Below are positions 39,371 to 51,856 of a stretch of 64,000 nt of DNA, piece by piece. Within the stretch, counting starts at the first letter, position 1; each line of letters begins with the position of its first letter. The stretch covers positions 124,001-188,000 of the forward strand of contig CALSFV010000662.1 of the NCBI GenBank assembly GCA_943737045.1, written 5' to 3'. The position numbers were made by a program, and so were the translations under genes. Under the pieces are notes generated by a model that saw nothing but the letters and a program-made list of their open reading frames with translations, made no database searches and had not been told where the DNA came from. This DNA is from Parapristionchus giblindavisi (taxonomy: Eukaryota > Nematoda > Chromadorea > Rhabditida > Diplogasteridae).

Positions 39371-42300
39371 ATGAAAGAGGATAAAGATGGAAGAGATGAT
39401 ACCGATAGTGGACATCCTACTCCTCCTCACAATGTATGTTTACTCACAGAATTTGAAAAAAGAGGCTAGCTGCTAGCCATCTTTTTTGGCTCTCTGATAA
39501 TTTGAGAAACGTGTTTAGTAACTTTTTAGCCGCCAGTTTTTTGTGCCAACTTTTGAACGTGACACAAAGTTTAAAAATTGGTGGCCGAAATAGTAGGCTA
39601 TACTCGTTTTAGAGAGGGTCCGTCATTATAATAATAATAATTTATCTACGCCCGAGGCGCAACAGCAGTCATTCAACCATTGGCTACAAAAAGCTATCTC
39701 CGTTTCTTAAATTCTGTGATTAGAGTATTGTTTATATAGAATAATATATAATATGTATTGATTATAGATGAATGAGATGATCACATCGACTCCATTACCC
39801 AATAAACAAAAGAGAATAAGTCGTCGATCTACATCTTTTCTATCAGAACCTCCATCACCCATTCTTCCTCATCATTCATCTAAGAGTTTCGGTCAGTCTT
39901 ATCCATGTTGGTTTATCATTTAATAAGTTAATTTAAGATATAGTGAATGGAATGATTGAAGTAATGAAAGATAGACGAAGATTGGAGAAGGTTTGTATAC
40001 ACATTTCATCTATTATATACTTATCGATACTTTAGGATGCTGAAGACCTTAGGAATTCTTCTATAATAAATGAACATGAACTAGAGGTATTATATATTTA
40101 TTCGATTGTTGATAATGATCATACATTTTCATACCCTCGCAATGCGAGGATTGACCGACTATATATCGCCCATTTAGGTCATTTGATAAGAAACGAAGCT
40201 GAAAATGACGATTGTTAAGCGAGAAATATTAAATTTTCTGAGTCAACCCCCAAAAACTTGACCCACTATATAAAAATAAACGGCGATGGCACCAAAAATG
40301 TATGATAATGGTATTTATTAAGGCGAAAGATGCTAAGATTCTCGAATTAACAAGAGATTTGGAGGCTGTTAGGCAATTTACAGTAACTGCTGAAATTGAT
40401 CTGAGGAAAGTTAAGGTAATCATTCATATTTCTTTCCCATTTTATATTTTGAATGTTATTAAATGGAGTGGACGCCATACATGGGCGGGGTACCTAAAGC
40501 TCGATTCTACAGGGGGCATTCGAACGAAAAATGGCTAATTTTCCAAGGGGCCTTATCTGTTCTTTTTTCCAAAAATTTCACCTAAACTTAATTTTTACAG
40601 GGCGCATTCCACAAATTTTCGAAAAGCCCCAATTTTACAAGGAACACTCCCATATCGGCGCCCATGTATGGTGGACGCCCTTACAAGGGAAGTCTTTTTA
40701 GTCTCAGTGAGACTTTTGAATAACAGTATTTTTCCTCGATAGGTATAGGAAAAATATGATAGGAGCCAAAAAATTAGCTGCTGCCATGCACTTTCAGATT
40801 TTATATAATTAATTTTAATTTTGTAAATTTTTAAAAAATGTTGAAAAAAATCATAAAACGTAGGCGACAAGCAGTATATGAAATAAGGAGCCCCTGAAAG
40901 AGCCGTGAAAACTTAGCGGCGTTAAAAATACTGCGTGCGCACTTGAAAATTGCATTTTCACAAAATTAAAATTAATTATAAAAAATCTGAAAGTGCATGG
41001 CAGCAGCTAATTTTTTGGCTCCCATCATATTTAACCTATACCTATCGAGGAAAAATACTCTTATTCAAAAGTCTCACTGAGGCATAAAAGACTTCCCTTG
41101 TTAAAAGGAAAATTTAAATTTAAACAGCGCGCCATATTCCCACCTCGAAAAGTGTCTGGATACGGTATTTGTTTCCTTTTCAATCGATCTTTTACTCTTG
41201 GAACTCAAAAATGCTAAATTCCTTCTAGAATGAACATTGATTAAGATGTTTCATTGAAATCTAGCATTTATTAATATTTCTGAATATCCAATCATACATT
41301 TTCATAGCCTTATAATGCGAGGATTGATCTATCATATATGACTCATTTCCAGTCAATTGCTGTGAAAATAAGCTAAAGATAACGATTTTTAAGCGAAAAA
41401 TAACGAATTTTCTAAATCAACCATATTTCGAAATTCGACCCACTATATAAAAATAACGGCATAGCGAAAATGTATGCATCCAATTGAAACAATAATTGGA
41501 AGGTGTGAGTGTTCTTTTAAGCAAGAAGATGCGTCTGTTGATTGTGATATAAAAGAAAGAGAAATGATAGAAGAATATGAAAAACTTGAAGAAGAACTAA
41601 GAAGAATTCAATTGGAAAAAGATGAAATGGATAAGATTATGAATCAATTATATAATGAAGTTGAAGAAGAGAAGAGGAAGAATGAATCCCTTTCTGAATG
41701 GAAAGTTAAATATGAGGTATGACTATTCATATTAGTTATTGTATTGAAATGAATTGTATTAGATGATTGAATCAGAGAAGAATGATATAATGAAAAGAGC
41801 TTCTGATATGATTGAATTGAATGAAAAGAAAATGAAAGAAGATATTGATCGATTGAAAGAAGAATTAATACAGAAGAATGAATTGATTTATGAATCGGTA
41901 CGGTATTTGTATTCATTTTATTGATTGATTGTTGAATTCAGGAAGAAATAATGAATAAGAAAGATGAAGAATTGATAGAAGTGAAACTACAATTAGAAGA
42001 TATGGAAGAAAGATTAGAAGAATTGAATGAAGAAAAGAAGGAAATCAATAATCAATTGAAGGAAAAAGAAGAATTAGAAAGAATGAAGAATGAATTGAAT
42101 ATGAGGTAGTATATATAATAGTTGTAATGTATTTATATATTCCATTTTATTTAGAGTGAATGAACTTGAAAATATTCTGAAAGAGAAATCAGGAGAATCT
42201 ATCTTGATTAGAGATATGGAAAGGAAAATAAAAGAATTAAATGATGTCAATGAATCGATCAATAAAGAATTAAATAGTTTCGTACAGAAGAATCAGGTTA

Positions 42301-45300
42301 CTGTATTTCATGATATAGCTGTATTCAATGTCATTTTTACAGGATTTTACTAAACTAAGAGAAGAAGAACTAGCAGAATCTACAAAAATGAAGGCTAAGG
42401 TACGGTAGAAAGATTATTGGTTATGATTAGGATATAATCATTTGAGATTCATGAATTGAACGATGATATAAAAGAATTGAATAAATCAAATGAAGAATGG
42501 AGAAGGAATGAAGAAAGATTAGAGAAGACAATGAAAGAATTGGAAGAAACTAATGAAGATATGAAAAGAATTCAAGTTAAGGTACGTTTATTATGAAATT
42601 GAAACAAAATACTTATATTTCTTTAGTTGAATACGATTGAAAAGGAATTGGAAGTAAAGAAAAAGAATGAAGAGAAATTGGGGAATGAATTGGATATTGC
42701 TAGAAAGGTATCGATTCATTCATTCATATATTAACATATCTAACAATATTATTGAAGAATTAGAATGAAATTAAGGAAGGGTGAAATTGAAAGTAGGTTG
42801 TGTTTGAAAAAAATTTAAAAAAAAACAAATCTAAAACGATGCAGTGTTTCGAACCTGGTCCTGTCGAATTTGTATGTCTTAAAGATTCTCTTTATACAAT
42901 ATAATTATATTGAGGAATTGGAGTTGAGTCGAGATAAAATAATGAAAACGGATAGAAATGATGGAGAAATGAATAAGTATGAAGATGAGAAAAAGAGATT
43001 TGAAGAAGAAAAAGAAATATTGAAAAGTGAAATTGATCAGAAGAATAAAATTATTGATCAATTGAATGATAGAATTATTGAATATGAGAGGAAAAAGGTA
43101 TTGAATCAATATATTGATTATTAAATATACTGTATTTATAGTCAAATGAATTGATGGAAGCTGTAGCTCAAATTGAAGATGTTCAATTGAAATACAAAAA
43201 AGTTATTAGACAATATAATGAGTTCAAGGTTAATTAGTATTGTTATTCAATCAATATATTGATTGATATTTAGGTAAATGCTCAATCTCAATATGATAGT
43301 GATTTGAATGAGAAGATTATGCATATTGAAAGACTTAATGAAAGAATTATTGAATTAGAATCATATCCTGGTATTGATTGATTTATTGATTGAAATGGCA
43401 TTATACATATAGGTCAAATTGTATCGATCGATGGTAATCTTTCACAAGGACGATCATTATTTGATTTACTTCCATCTCCAATCAAAGTATTGATTGAATC
43501 ATCTGAGGTATCGATTGATCCATTTTCATTCCATTATATATCAATTATAATTTCCCCAAATTCTATTGTTTTCAATAATCACCTTAAAGCTGTGGTCAAG
43601 TTATGTAGCAGCTAATTTGGAATTTTATTTATTTCTAAAGTATCGCCTCGAGTTGGTCTTCTTTTCATCAATATATAAGAAGTGATAAAATATATTATAT
43701 CTATTATATCAGGACGAATCAATAATTAGAAGTGTGAATACATGTAAATCACTGATTGTTCGTAATGAATTAGAAGAAATTGATGAATCAATAGAAGATC
43801 TTCCATCATCATCTTCACTTCCATCTCATATTCTATTCATTATAAATGGAATCAAACCTACGAATGTAAGGTTTAATCATTATAATTGTAATCTAATTGA
43901 TCTATTGTAGATATCATCATCATCAATCAAATTCTTCTTGTCTACTCTAAAATATGTTATAGAAAGAGCTGAGATTAAAGATATAGAAGAAGATGAAGTC
44001 GATTCAGTTCGTGTACATTTTATTGATTATATTTATTTCAGTTGGATTTATTGATTAATCGATTAGGAGATGAATTGAAAAGATTAGATCATGATATAGT
44101 TGAGAGATTAGAAGATATTGAAGGAATGAATGGAAGAATTGGAAGTTTAGAAGAAGAAAGAAGAAGTTTGAGAGATGAAATAGATAGAGCAGATAGATCA
44201 AGAGAACAAATGAGTCGAGATAATGGGTATTCATTCATATTTATTGTATTCATCTTTGATCTTTGATCTTTGATCTTTAGAGAACTTCGTAATGGATTAT
44301 TGAATACAAAGAAGTTATTAGAAGAAGAGAAAGAAGAAAGTAGAAGATATGAAGATCTCGCTCATGAATTCAAAGATTTATTGGAAGTAAGTTATTGAAG
44401 TCTTCGGTAATCAATGTTTTTGGTAAAATAAAAATAGATATTATTTCTATAATATTAATTTCATTTGAAATATCTTTCAAATTCTACTGAAATAATATTT
44501 CAAGCGTTTTTTTTAACCGATTTTTTTAAAAGTTACCGAATCCCATTTCTCATCCAGTACTAATATATCTTCAATATTATTTATTTGTAGGAGAAAATGA
44601 AAGAAATGGAAGGGTATGCAGAAGACTACCGTATTCTCGAAAAAGAGGTTATACATTTCTTATGAGATTAATTTATTTTGTATTATTAAAGAGAGACGGA
44701 TTGATAAAAGATAATGAAGAGCGTAAAAGGAAAGTTGGTCATTTGGAACAGTTGAATAGAATTGCTGAATATGCAAGAGAAGAAGAAATAGAAAGAGTTG
44801 CTGAATCTTCTCGTAGGAGTAAGTTAATCAATATAATTATGATTAATGTAATGTTTTAGTTGTCGATCTAACTGAGGAAGTGACAATGTTAATTGAGAAA
44901 TTAAAAGATGAAGAAATGTTGTCAACGAGGGAAAGAAAGTAAGTGATGTCATTGAATATATTATATATGAATATGAATATATTAAAGGAATAAAGAGAGA
45001 TGTCAGAGAATGTGCAGAGATCTAAAGAGATCTGTAGAAGATATGGTGAAGGTTAATGGTAAAACAAAAGAATGTATAAGAGATCAAGAAGTGAGTGATA
45101 GTTATTGTATCTATATACTATCGATCTCATTCATTCAGGACATTATCACTCATGCTGTTAATAAAATTGTTGAATATAGACGGAATAATGATATGAATGG
45201 ATTCAAACAATTGGAAAATGTACTATTTTTTCCAATTAAAAAAGAAAATATTGCAATGATTACTATTTTAGCAGCTCATTTTGAGGAAGGAATCGATTAG

Positions 45301-45388
45301 TGAATCAATTAGAAAGAACAATATTGAATTTGAAAAATTGAATTCTGAAGCAAATTGTATAATTAATGAAGAAAAAGAAAATGAATAG
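39371..45388 (+). CDS. Long coiled-coil protein, unrecognised
   Basis: 26 exons, about 950 aa: 39371-39433, 39768-39891, 39944-39990, 40036-40086, 40323-40415, 41522-41716, 41763-41897, 41942-42105, 42155-42296, 42343-42399, 42447-42581, 42627-42707, 42915-43097, 43142-43228, 43274-43370, 43413-43507, 43713-43865, 43911-44006, 44042-44226, 44281-44386, 44591-44647, 44692-44818, 44860-44938, 44988-45090, 45139-45219, 45272-45388. The N-terminus has Ser/Thr-Pro sites (HPTPPHN, TSTPLPNKQKR, SEPPSPIL) typical of proline-directed kinase targets. Then comes a nearly unbroken Glu/Lys/Leu heptad coiled coil in two blocks, split by a globular stretch around exons 16-18 (SLFDLLPSPIKVLIESSEDES). This looks like a structural (cytoskeletal, centrosomal or kinetochore) protein, but I see no diagnostic motif. 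Exon 18 uses a GTTCGT donor. Introns carry two MITEs. Start: the first ATG follows a TAG acceptor-like site, so an upstream exon is possible. Confidence 0.75.
40476..40670. mobile_element. hAT-type MITE (CATACATGGGCG subfamily) in coiled-coil gene intron 5
   Basis: Perfect 12-bp ends CATACATGGGCG and CGCCCATGTATG, with a perfect 8-bp target duplication GTGGACGC (40468-40475 and 40671-40678). Body 195 bp. Confidence 0.93.
40684..41100 (-). mobile_element. PIF/Harbinger-type palindromic MITE, copy 2 (inverted)
   Basis: 417 bp, exactly the length of copy 1 at 37938-38354 and nearly identical in reverse orientation. TTA flanks both ends (40681-40683 and 41101-41103). It lies only 13 bp from the hAT MITE. 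Confidence 0.9.
42766..42850. repeat. Dispersed repeat of about 90 bp (copy 2) in coiled-coil gene intron
   Basis: Contains AAATCTAAAACGATGCAGTGTT, related to 17698-17790 and 48511-48605. Its insertion explains why this 207-bp intron is longer than its neighbours. Confidence 0.5.
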
Positions 45389-45821
45389 AATCATTTTCGT
45401 TATATTGTATATATCATTGATTGTTTAATATACGTGTATGTATTCAATGGGTATTTATAGTGTTGATGAAGTGTATAGTATTGATTAAGATAAATGGTAC
45501 ATACTTCATTGAATGATCGAATCGAATTGTATATATGATTGGCACAATAATGAGAGATTGATTGATAAGATGGATATATAGAGATTATACACTGGATGGA
45601 GCATATATAAGACATCACATCAATAGAATAGAATGGGGGAATAAAGCCGATCCCTATATCCCTGATTGAATCATGAATATGAATAGAATAGACAACACTA
45701 CCGTATATTATATATATTAGCTTGAGTATAGTATATGATATCATTGTTATGTACAATTTAATAGAATGAGAATGAATGAATGAATGACCCGTTGAATGAA
45801 ATGGATAGATACAATAATACA
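45389..45821. other. Spacer between convergent coiled-coil and receptor genes
   Basis: 433 bp AT-rich. A 142-codon minus-strand ORF here is low-complexity Tyr/Ile/His/Ser and is not supported as a gene. Confidence 0.6.
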
Positions 45822-48800
45822 TTACCATTCATTAAGAAGAGCTCTAGTTATTGAATCTACTTTAAGTAAATTAAAGAAATCTAATTGTTTATACATATCT
45901 GATACTATTCTATACATTTCAAATATATTTCCCATAATGAGAATGAGTGTTCCTAGACGAAGTTCCCTATCTGGTCGATCTCTGAATTAATGAATAGATC
46001 ATTAGAGATCAAAGATCAAAGATCAACAACTTACTGATGATATTCACTCAATGCACTGAAGATCGCATTTTCCATTTCTTTAGCCATATTTCGTATATTA
46101 TTGGTATATTCATAGTACCCTAAATGAAGAGTATTCAATCATCTTCATTTACCTATAATCATACCTAATTTCCAACAACATAATGCTTTTAATGCAGCGT
46201 GTTCAACTCTATCCATACGAATATCTCTCATTGGACGAATTATTTCAGCAAAGAAACGCATATTGAATTCACGAAATAGTCTGAATAAAAGAGAATCAAT
46301 CAATATATTGATTGATTGATTGATCAACTTACTTAATCTTATCATCATGTTTGATAATCTCTTCATCATCCCATCCAACAGAGAAATCTCCTTCACCACA
46401 TGTTGAATATGATCCATCAGTAAAGACAAGAATCTCATCCTGAAAGGTATACTGTAATATCATATTTATATTGATTAATCAACAATCTATGATTCAATCA
46501 ATGAACAACAACAAATACTTACATCATCATTCATAACTTGAGAAGAGATATATCCAATATCCAAAACAGAAAATCCTAATGCACACAATCGGAATATCAT
46601 CTTCTATAAAGATCAAAGATCAATAATGTACAAATAAGAATGAAGTTAGATGTAACTAACCTTTTCATCAAAAGTAAGTGTATCAATTCCAGGCATATTC
46701 TCACAATACATACTACCAAGAAAATGATCAAATTTGACTGTTTGAACTTGTTCTTTTAGTGTATGAGGAAATAGTTCATTACGAAGAAATGGCTGAATAT
46801 AAGAGATCATGAATAGAAAAGATTATTGTATCTATCAACTAATCAATATATAGATATAATAAACATACAACAGTTCCATCTGATATTCGAAATGAATCCA
46901 ATGATCGATTAGTGAAATACATTCTTCGTCTATTCATAGCATGAGATTCTTCTTTGACGAAATGATCAAGAAGAGCTTTAGGAGTTAGACCAAGACAAGA
47001 AAGTATTGATGGAGACTAAATGAATGAATATCATCATTATGATATCGAAAGAGATGGAATACAATCTAATTCTCAAATGAATAATAGGGAAGGACTGTCA
47101 AGATATTGCCCATCGATAAAGTGTAAGAAGAACTTTCTCAAGTTCTTTCATCGGAGTATCAGGGTTGTTTTTATTTATTTATTTTTATAACTTGTTTTCA
47201 ATAATTTTAACGTAATTTTAAATAATTAACGAACTCAAAAATAGGAAGACACTGCGAATTTGTGAGCGATCTTTTTTTTCAGGTATTTTACTAATGAAGT
47301 TTATTGTATTGGCTTCGTGAGCTTAATCATATTATAGTTAAATAGAGTTATGGGCGGTATATCGCCTGCGATGGGTTCTTTTTTTCTTTCTTTCTTTTTT
47401 TCGAAGAGTGCGCTAGTAGCATAATCTACTTTCTGATGACAGTAGATTCTCTAATCGATAAATCAGTCTGTTCCCTATTAACATTGTTGAAACCAACGAT
47501 GGTAGGAATGAAATGATAATGGAAATGTACCGATGGATTCGATGAATTAGATTGAATAGTAGATGATGATGATACAGATGATGTACAAGTAGTTGATGAT
47601 GCAAATGATGTTGATGGTATAGTTGATGGATCATCTTCACTATATGATTCTACTGATGATGAATGAGGTTGACACAAATAATCATCTATAATATTATCAT
47701 ATTCATTTATCCATATTGAGGATATTCTACAAAATGGATGTAGAGTGCTTAGGACTACTATTCTATTATTTACATTACTAATCATTTGTCATCTATATGT
47801 TTTGAAGTATGAAATACTTGTATAACTCATGGAAAAGGATTGAATCTGATATCATTAACATGAACCTCATATCATCATCTATCATCTTCACTCATTACCT
47901 ACATCATCTAACCATAGATCGAAAAGTATGTTACAAAGCACCAAGCCTGACCGCATTTTGAGCCAAAATTTCCCAAAAAATCGTAAAACCTGACCGCATT
48001 TTGAGCCAAATTTTCACAAAAATCGAAAAACCTGACCGCATTTTGAGCCAAATTTGAGAAAAATCGAAAAACCTGACCGCATTTTGAAAACCGATAACCT
48101 AGCTATTCGACCTATGCATCTAACATCATAACGGTTTTTGCAAGCATTATCATTGAGGCAATTTACAGTAAATAAAAGATAATTTAACTAAACGTGTTAC
48201 GGACATTAAAGAAAAATCCAAAAAAACACTATCATAAGGGTATATAAATACTATACAATAAATACCTGATTGTGAATCTCCTTTCAATCTTTGTTCTTCT
48301 TCTGATTCTCCTTTCATTACTTTTATCGTTTCTTCAGGTGAAATTGGTTCATTCTTCACTTCATGATCCATTCCATTACTCTATATAATATCAATATTAT
48401 TATATTACTCGATACAATCATATCATGAACTCAAAAGAGTATCTAGTCTAATCAAGGATAGGTAAAGGATGATTCGGATATCATCATTATTCATCTGTTA
48501 CAATTATAAATAAAGAAAGAACGGGAGATATTAAAAATGGGATGTGTTGGAAAGTTTTTAAAGAATGAAAAAAAACTATAATAAATGTAAAACGATCCAA
48601 TGTTTCTGTCAAATGAATCATATTACGAAGACTAACTAACAATATATATTATGGACTTACTTGTAGATGTTGTTCATATGCAGATAAAGGTGATACAACT
48701 GTTGATGATTCATCTAATTCATCTTTTACTTTCTTTGATGGACGTCTCTTTTGTACACCTTCAAAGATCAAAGATCAAAGAATAATAATGAATGACCAAA

Positions 48801-49841
48801 TGTACACTTGATTAACTATTCCTACTCCTTTTCCTTTTTAGTCATCCATATATGTACATACTCTTCTTTCACTCTTTCATTCTATTTCTTCTACTATGTA
48901 TTGTTCTCGAAGATACATAATGTAAGACTACTTCTTTACTCTCTCTCATCATATCTATCAACCATAATGTCATAAGTAGCTCTACATAATTAATCAAATT
49001 TTGAGAAAACATTTTAATGATGTATGCAATTAATAAAAAGCACATCAATATACAATTATACCAACATTTCTAATTGGTTTACATGTAACAAATGTCTGTC
49101 TAATTATTATTTGACTATTTGTCTTTTTGACGTTTCGACTTCTCTTCACTATTTCCCTCATTCAATATTCATCCTCTTAAGAGTTCTTCTCTTAACGACG
49201 TACATAATAGAAAGCTACTTCTATCGATATTCTTTCTTAAGAAGGAAAGAATAAAAAACTATGAAATAACACTTCTATTTCATATGATTCATTCATAAAG
49301 TAAACTAACGAGAACTTACAATGTCTCTTCATTCCTGCCTTCACACATTTCTCATATCGACATGCACGACATATCATACGAAGTTCTAGAGTGATAATGA
49401 TATCAATCAAGGGTATAAACAATAATCAAATTACTAACGATAATTGATGTAACAATTATTGGAGTGTTTGCATTGAAACTTGATATCCAAAGCAACAGTT
49501 CTTCTGAAATATCGATCATTTATAATGGCAAAGTTAAATATTAATAAAGCCAATTGAAATTGAAACAAAAAGTAAACCTGAAGAAAGCAGCACATGCTAG
49601 ACATGAAACAGTTCCAAAATGAGGACTAGCTGATTGAGGTGAACCGCATACAAGACATTGATCACTAGGTTGAGTTGGTTGAGAAAATGCACTATTTAAC
49701 ACTGAAATCATTAATCAATAATGGTAGAATAAGAGTGAATAAGCTGATTATACACGAGATTATGAAGAAACATGTGATGTACTTACATTTCGAAGGTGAG
49801 AGTAGAGCAAGAGTAGCTGGATCGATACTATATCCATCCAT
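45822..49841 (-). CDS. Nuclear hormone receptor, nematode type
   Basis: 14 exons, 555 aa: 49841-49787, 49701-49578, 49503-49439, 49385-49320, 48758-48661, 48380-48266, 47757-47441, 47015-46869, 46792-46661, 46603-46523, 46439-46333, 46280-46165, 46119-46035, 45981-45822. The DNA-binding domain is near the N-terminus: finger 1 Cys33, 36, 51, 54 with P-box region CLACAAFFR; finger 2 Cys69, 75, 85, 88 (CKHSNNC ... CRACRYEKCVKAGMKRH). A basic hinge (CVQKRRPSKKVKDE) and a Ser-rich insert (exon 7) follow. The ligand-binding domain is next: FREFNMRFFAEIIRPMRDIR, RVEHAALKALCCWKLG and, at the C-terminus, RELRLGTLILIMGNIFEMYR. Such receptors are nuclear, ligand-regulated transcription factors; the ligand here is unknown. 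FFR is followed directly by TV, one Arg shorter than usual. The exon 7 donor (GTCATC) is the least certain junction. Confidence 0.88.
47913..48116. mobile_element. hAT-type MITE (CATAGATCGAA subfamily) in receptor intron 6
   Basis: 204 bp, same length and layout as the copy at 18021-18224: ends CATAGATCGAA and TTCGACCTATG, internal tandem CTGACCGCATTTTGAGCC units, perfect 8-bp target duplication CATCTAAC. Confidence 0.92.
48511..48605. repeat. Dispersed repeat of about 90 bp (copy 3) in receptor gene intron
   Basis: GAAAGAACGGGAG, A-rich middle and AAATGTAAAACGATCCAATG; related to 17698-17790 and 42766-42850. Confidence 0.55.
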
Positions 49842-51014
49842 TGAGTTACCCCCTTTAATCAATCAATCAAATTATAGGAATGAAAGGAAGTGGAAGAATG
49901 AATCGATGACGGGAATGAAAAGAGTACAAGATAAGATTAAGTTAATACGAAATAGGAAGGTTTGTAATAGTGAATGGGAGTGCAATGAGAGAGAGTGTAT
50001 ATGAGTGTGTACGACGAGACGAAATATGTCTAATAGTAACCACACGTAATCCTACCTAGAGACCAATAACATGAAATATGCTTATGTTCGTAGTAAGAGT
50101 ATAAGAGCATATTTTGCAATTTTTATGTGTTTAGCGCAGAGTAAAAATTCCGTTTCTTTGCCTTTGGCCTGCAACTCGCGGATGCAAACGTACTACTGCC
50201 GCAGCGCGTGAAAATTTAAAAAAATAGTCTGCGTCCGAGCGATCGTGTGTGAGAGGTGATGAAGGGTAAGAGAAGTGTGGGGTGAAAGAGAAATGAGAGT
50301 TTGCATTCAAGAGAATGGAAGAGAAACGAGAGTTTGTATTGAAGAGAGTGAAAAGACGCGAGCAAATAACGTGAGTGTCGCAAAAGAGAAAGAGAGAGAA
50401 ATAAGAGAGAGCATTATGGTTAAGAAGGATCTTTCCCTTTCCATTCTCTCAACTAAGGGATCAAAAAACACAATAAGATACGAACTATGTTTCATTACTT
50501 CACTTATTTCCCTATTATATGACTACACTCACAACATACTACGAGCACCAAACGATCACTAAAATGAATAAAATAATAATATTAGGAAATATTTTTCATT
50601 GTCGAATGCCTACAGTACACAATGTTTAGAGTTCGGTCATCAGAAAGGTCACACTTTTCACGTATGAAAACTGAAAATTATCAAAAATGATAAATATTGT
50701 GTCAAAAGTATGCTTAGTTGTATGATCACGTGCATGCGAGAGAGGGGATATGGAATAGAGAAGAAGAAGAAAGAGTGCCATTGTATACCATAGAAGTGAA
50801 AGATGAGAAGATAGAAGTGATGAATGAATATGAATATAATATATAAAGAAGGAATAAGGATATACATATAGTCTATTCACTATGCTCTTCCATCCACTTC
50901 ACCCACTTACATTCATGGAGATGAACAAGAATTAAACTTTCTTTCGAGTTTTCAACAACCAATATACATTTGTTCTATGCACAAACGAGAAAGAATGCAA
51001 CTCTATTCAACAAT

Positions 51015-51365
51015 CAAGTACTCTTTCTACCTCTTCCCCCTCCCTCCCTCTCCATCCCTCTCTCATCCCTCACCTCTCTCCCTCTCCCTCCTCATCTCTC
51101 CTTCTCTCATCCCTCCCCCTCTCATTTTGCTTCTCCTTCCTTTGCGTCAGAGAAAAAGGGAAAATGGAGAAGAATAAGGAGCCACGTGCGAGCAGTCCTA
51201 TAGGAGAAGTGGTGAGAATATGAAGAGAAGAAGGAGAGGAAGGTATGGATGAGATAGGGAGAGGAGAGGGAGAAGGTAGAGAGAGGGAGATGGAGAAGGT
51301 AGAGAGAGGGAGAGTTAGAGGGATAGTTGAGGGGTATGGAAAGATGATAGGAGAGGGAGAGAATA
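51015..51365. repeat. Facing polypyrimidine and polypurine tracts
   Basis: CCCTCC/CTCTCC-rich sequence for about 120 bp is followed, after a short mixed spacer, by GAGAGG/GGAGAA-rich sequence for about 200 bp. The two tracts could pair imperfectly as a large hairpin. Confidence 0.65.
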
Positions 51366-51792
51366 AGACTACTACGTGATCAAAGAGCACATGTAAAGAG
51401 AGATTTGACTAGAGGAAATTGAAGTTTCATTCATTAGAGAATATAGATGAGAGATATTGATTGATTGATTGATTGATTGATATTATTGATTTGTAGATGA
51501 ATAGTGGAACAATCTCATGTTTCGATCGTTTCAACAGATCAAACAATTGATAAAAACGATCAATAAATACATATATGTAAGATAAAGGAAAGAATGAAGA
51601 GAATAAAGAGAAAGATTGATAAGAATAGAGTACTTAGTGATAATGATATGATTGTATCATAAACTATACCATTACAATTCACATCATATTCAATATCATT
51701 TATGATGTATTATGAAATCATTCAATTAATGTCTATTGGTGGGAATATGTGAGGTTTATCCAAGGAGGAGAACGATAAAGGGATAGTTGAGA

Positions 51793-51856
51793 GGGAAGGA
51801 GGGGAATGGGGGGGGGGTGGAGAGAAGAGGGAAGGAGGGGTTGGTGGGGAGGGGGA
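51793..51856 (+). other. G-run cluster, possible G-quadruplex
   Basis: Several runs of three to nine or more G within about 60 bp, including a G9-10 run. Quadruplex formation is inferred from the run pattern alone. Confidence 0.55.

Noticed and set aside
42756..42800. Possible extra exon in the coiled-coil gene (NEIKEG)
   Set aside because: It ends in a stop before any usable donor and lies in a dispersed repeat; exons on either side join in phase without it.
45139..45300. Earlier stop for the coiled-coil protein at 45298-45300
   Set aside because: A 52-bp intron (45220-45271) restores an open frame that continues with the same charged composition to 45388, which is more likely the true end.
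45400..45828. 142-codon minus-strand ORF downstream of the receptor
   Set aside because: Composition is biased to Tyr, Ile, Ser and His, with no motif; it overlaps the receptor stop region.
47095..47165. Minus-strand segment reading MKELEKVLLTLYRWAIS, resembling the first helix of a receptor ligand-binding domain
   Set aside because: No AG acceptor lies upstream and it ends in TGA before any GT donor, so it cannot be spliced into the receptor; it could be a decayed exon.
50275..51390. ORFs of 60-106 codons in the large spacer
   Set aside because: Simple-sequence Ser/Leu/Pro or Glu/Arg strings from polypyrimidine or polypurine DNA.
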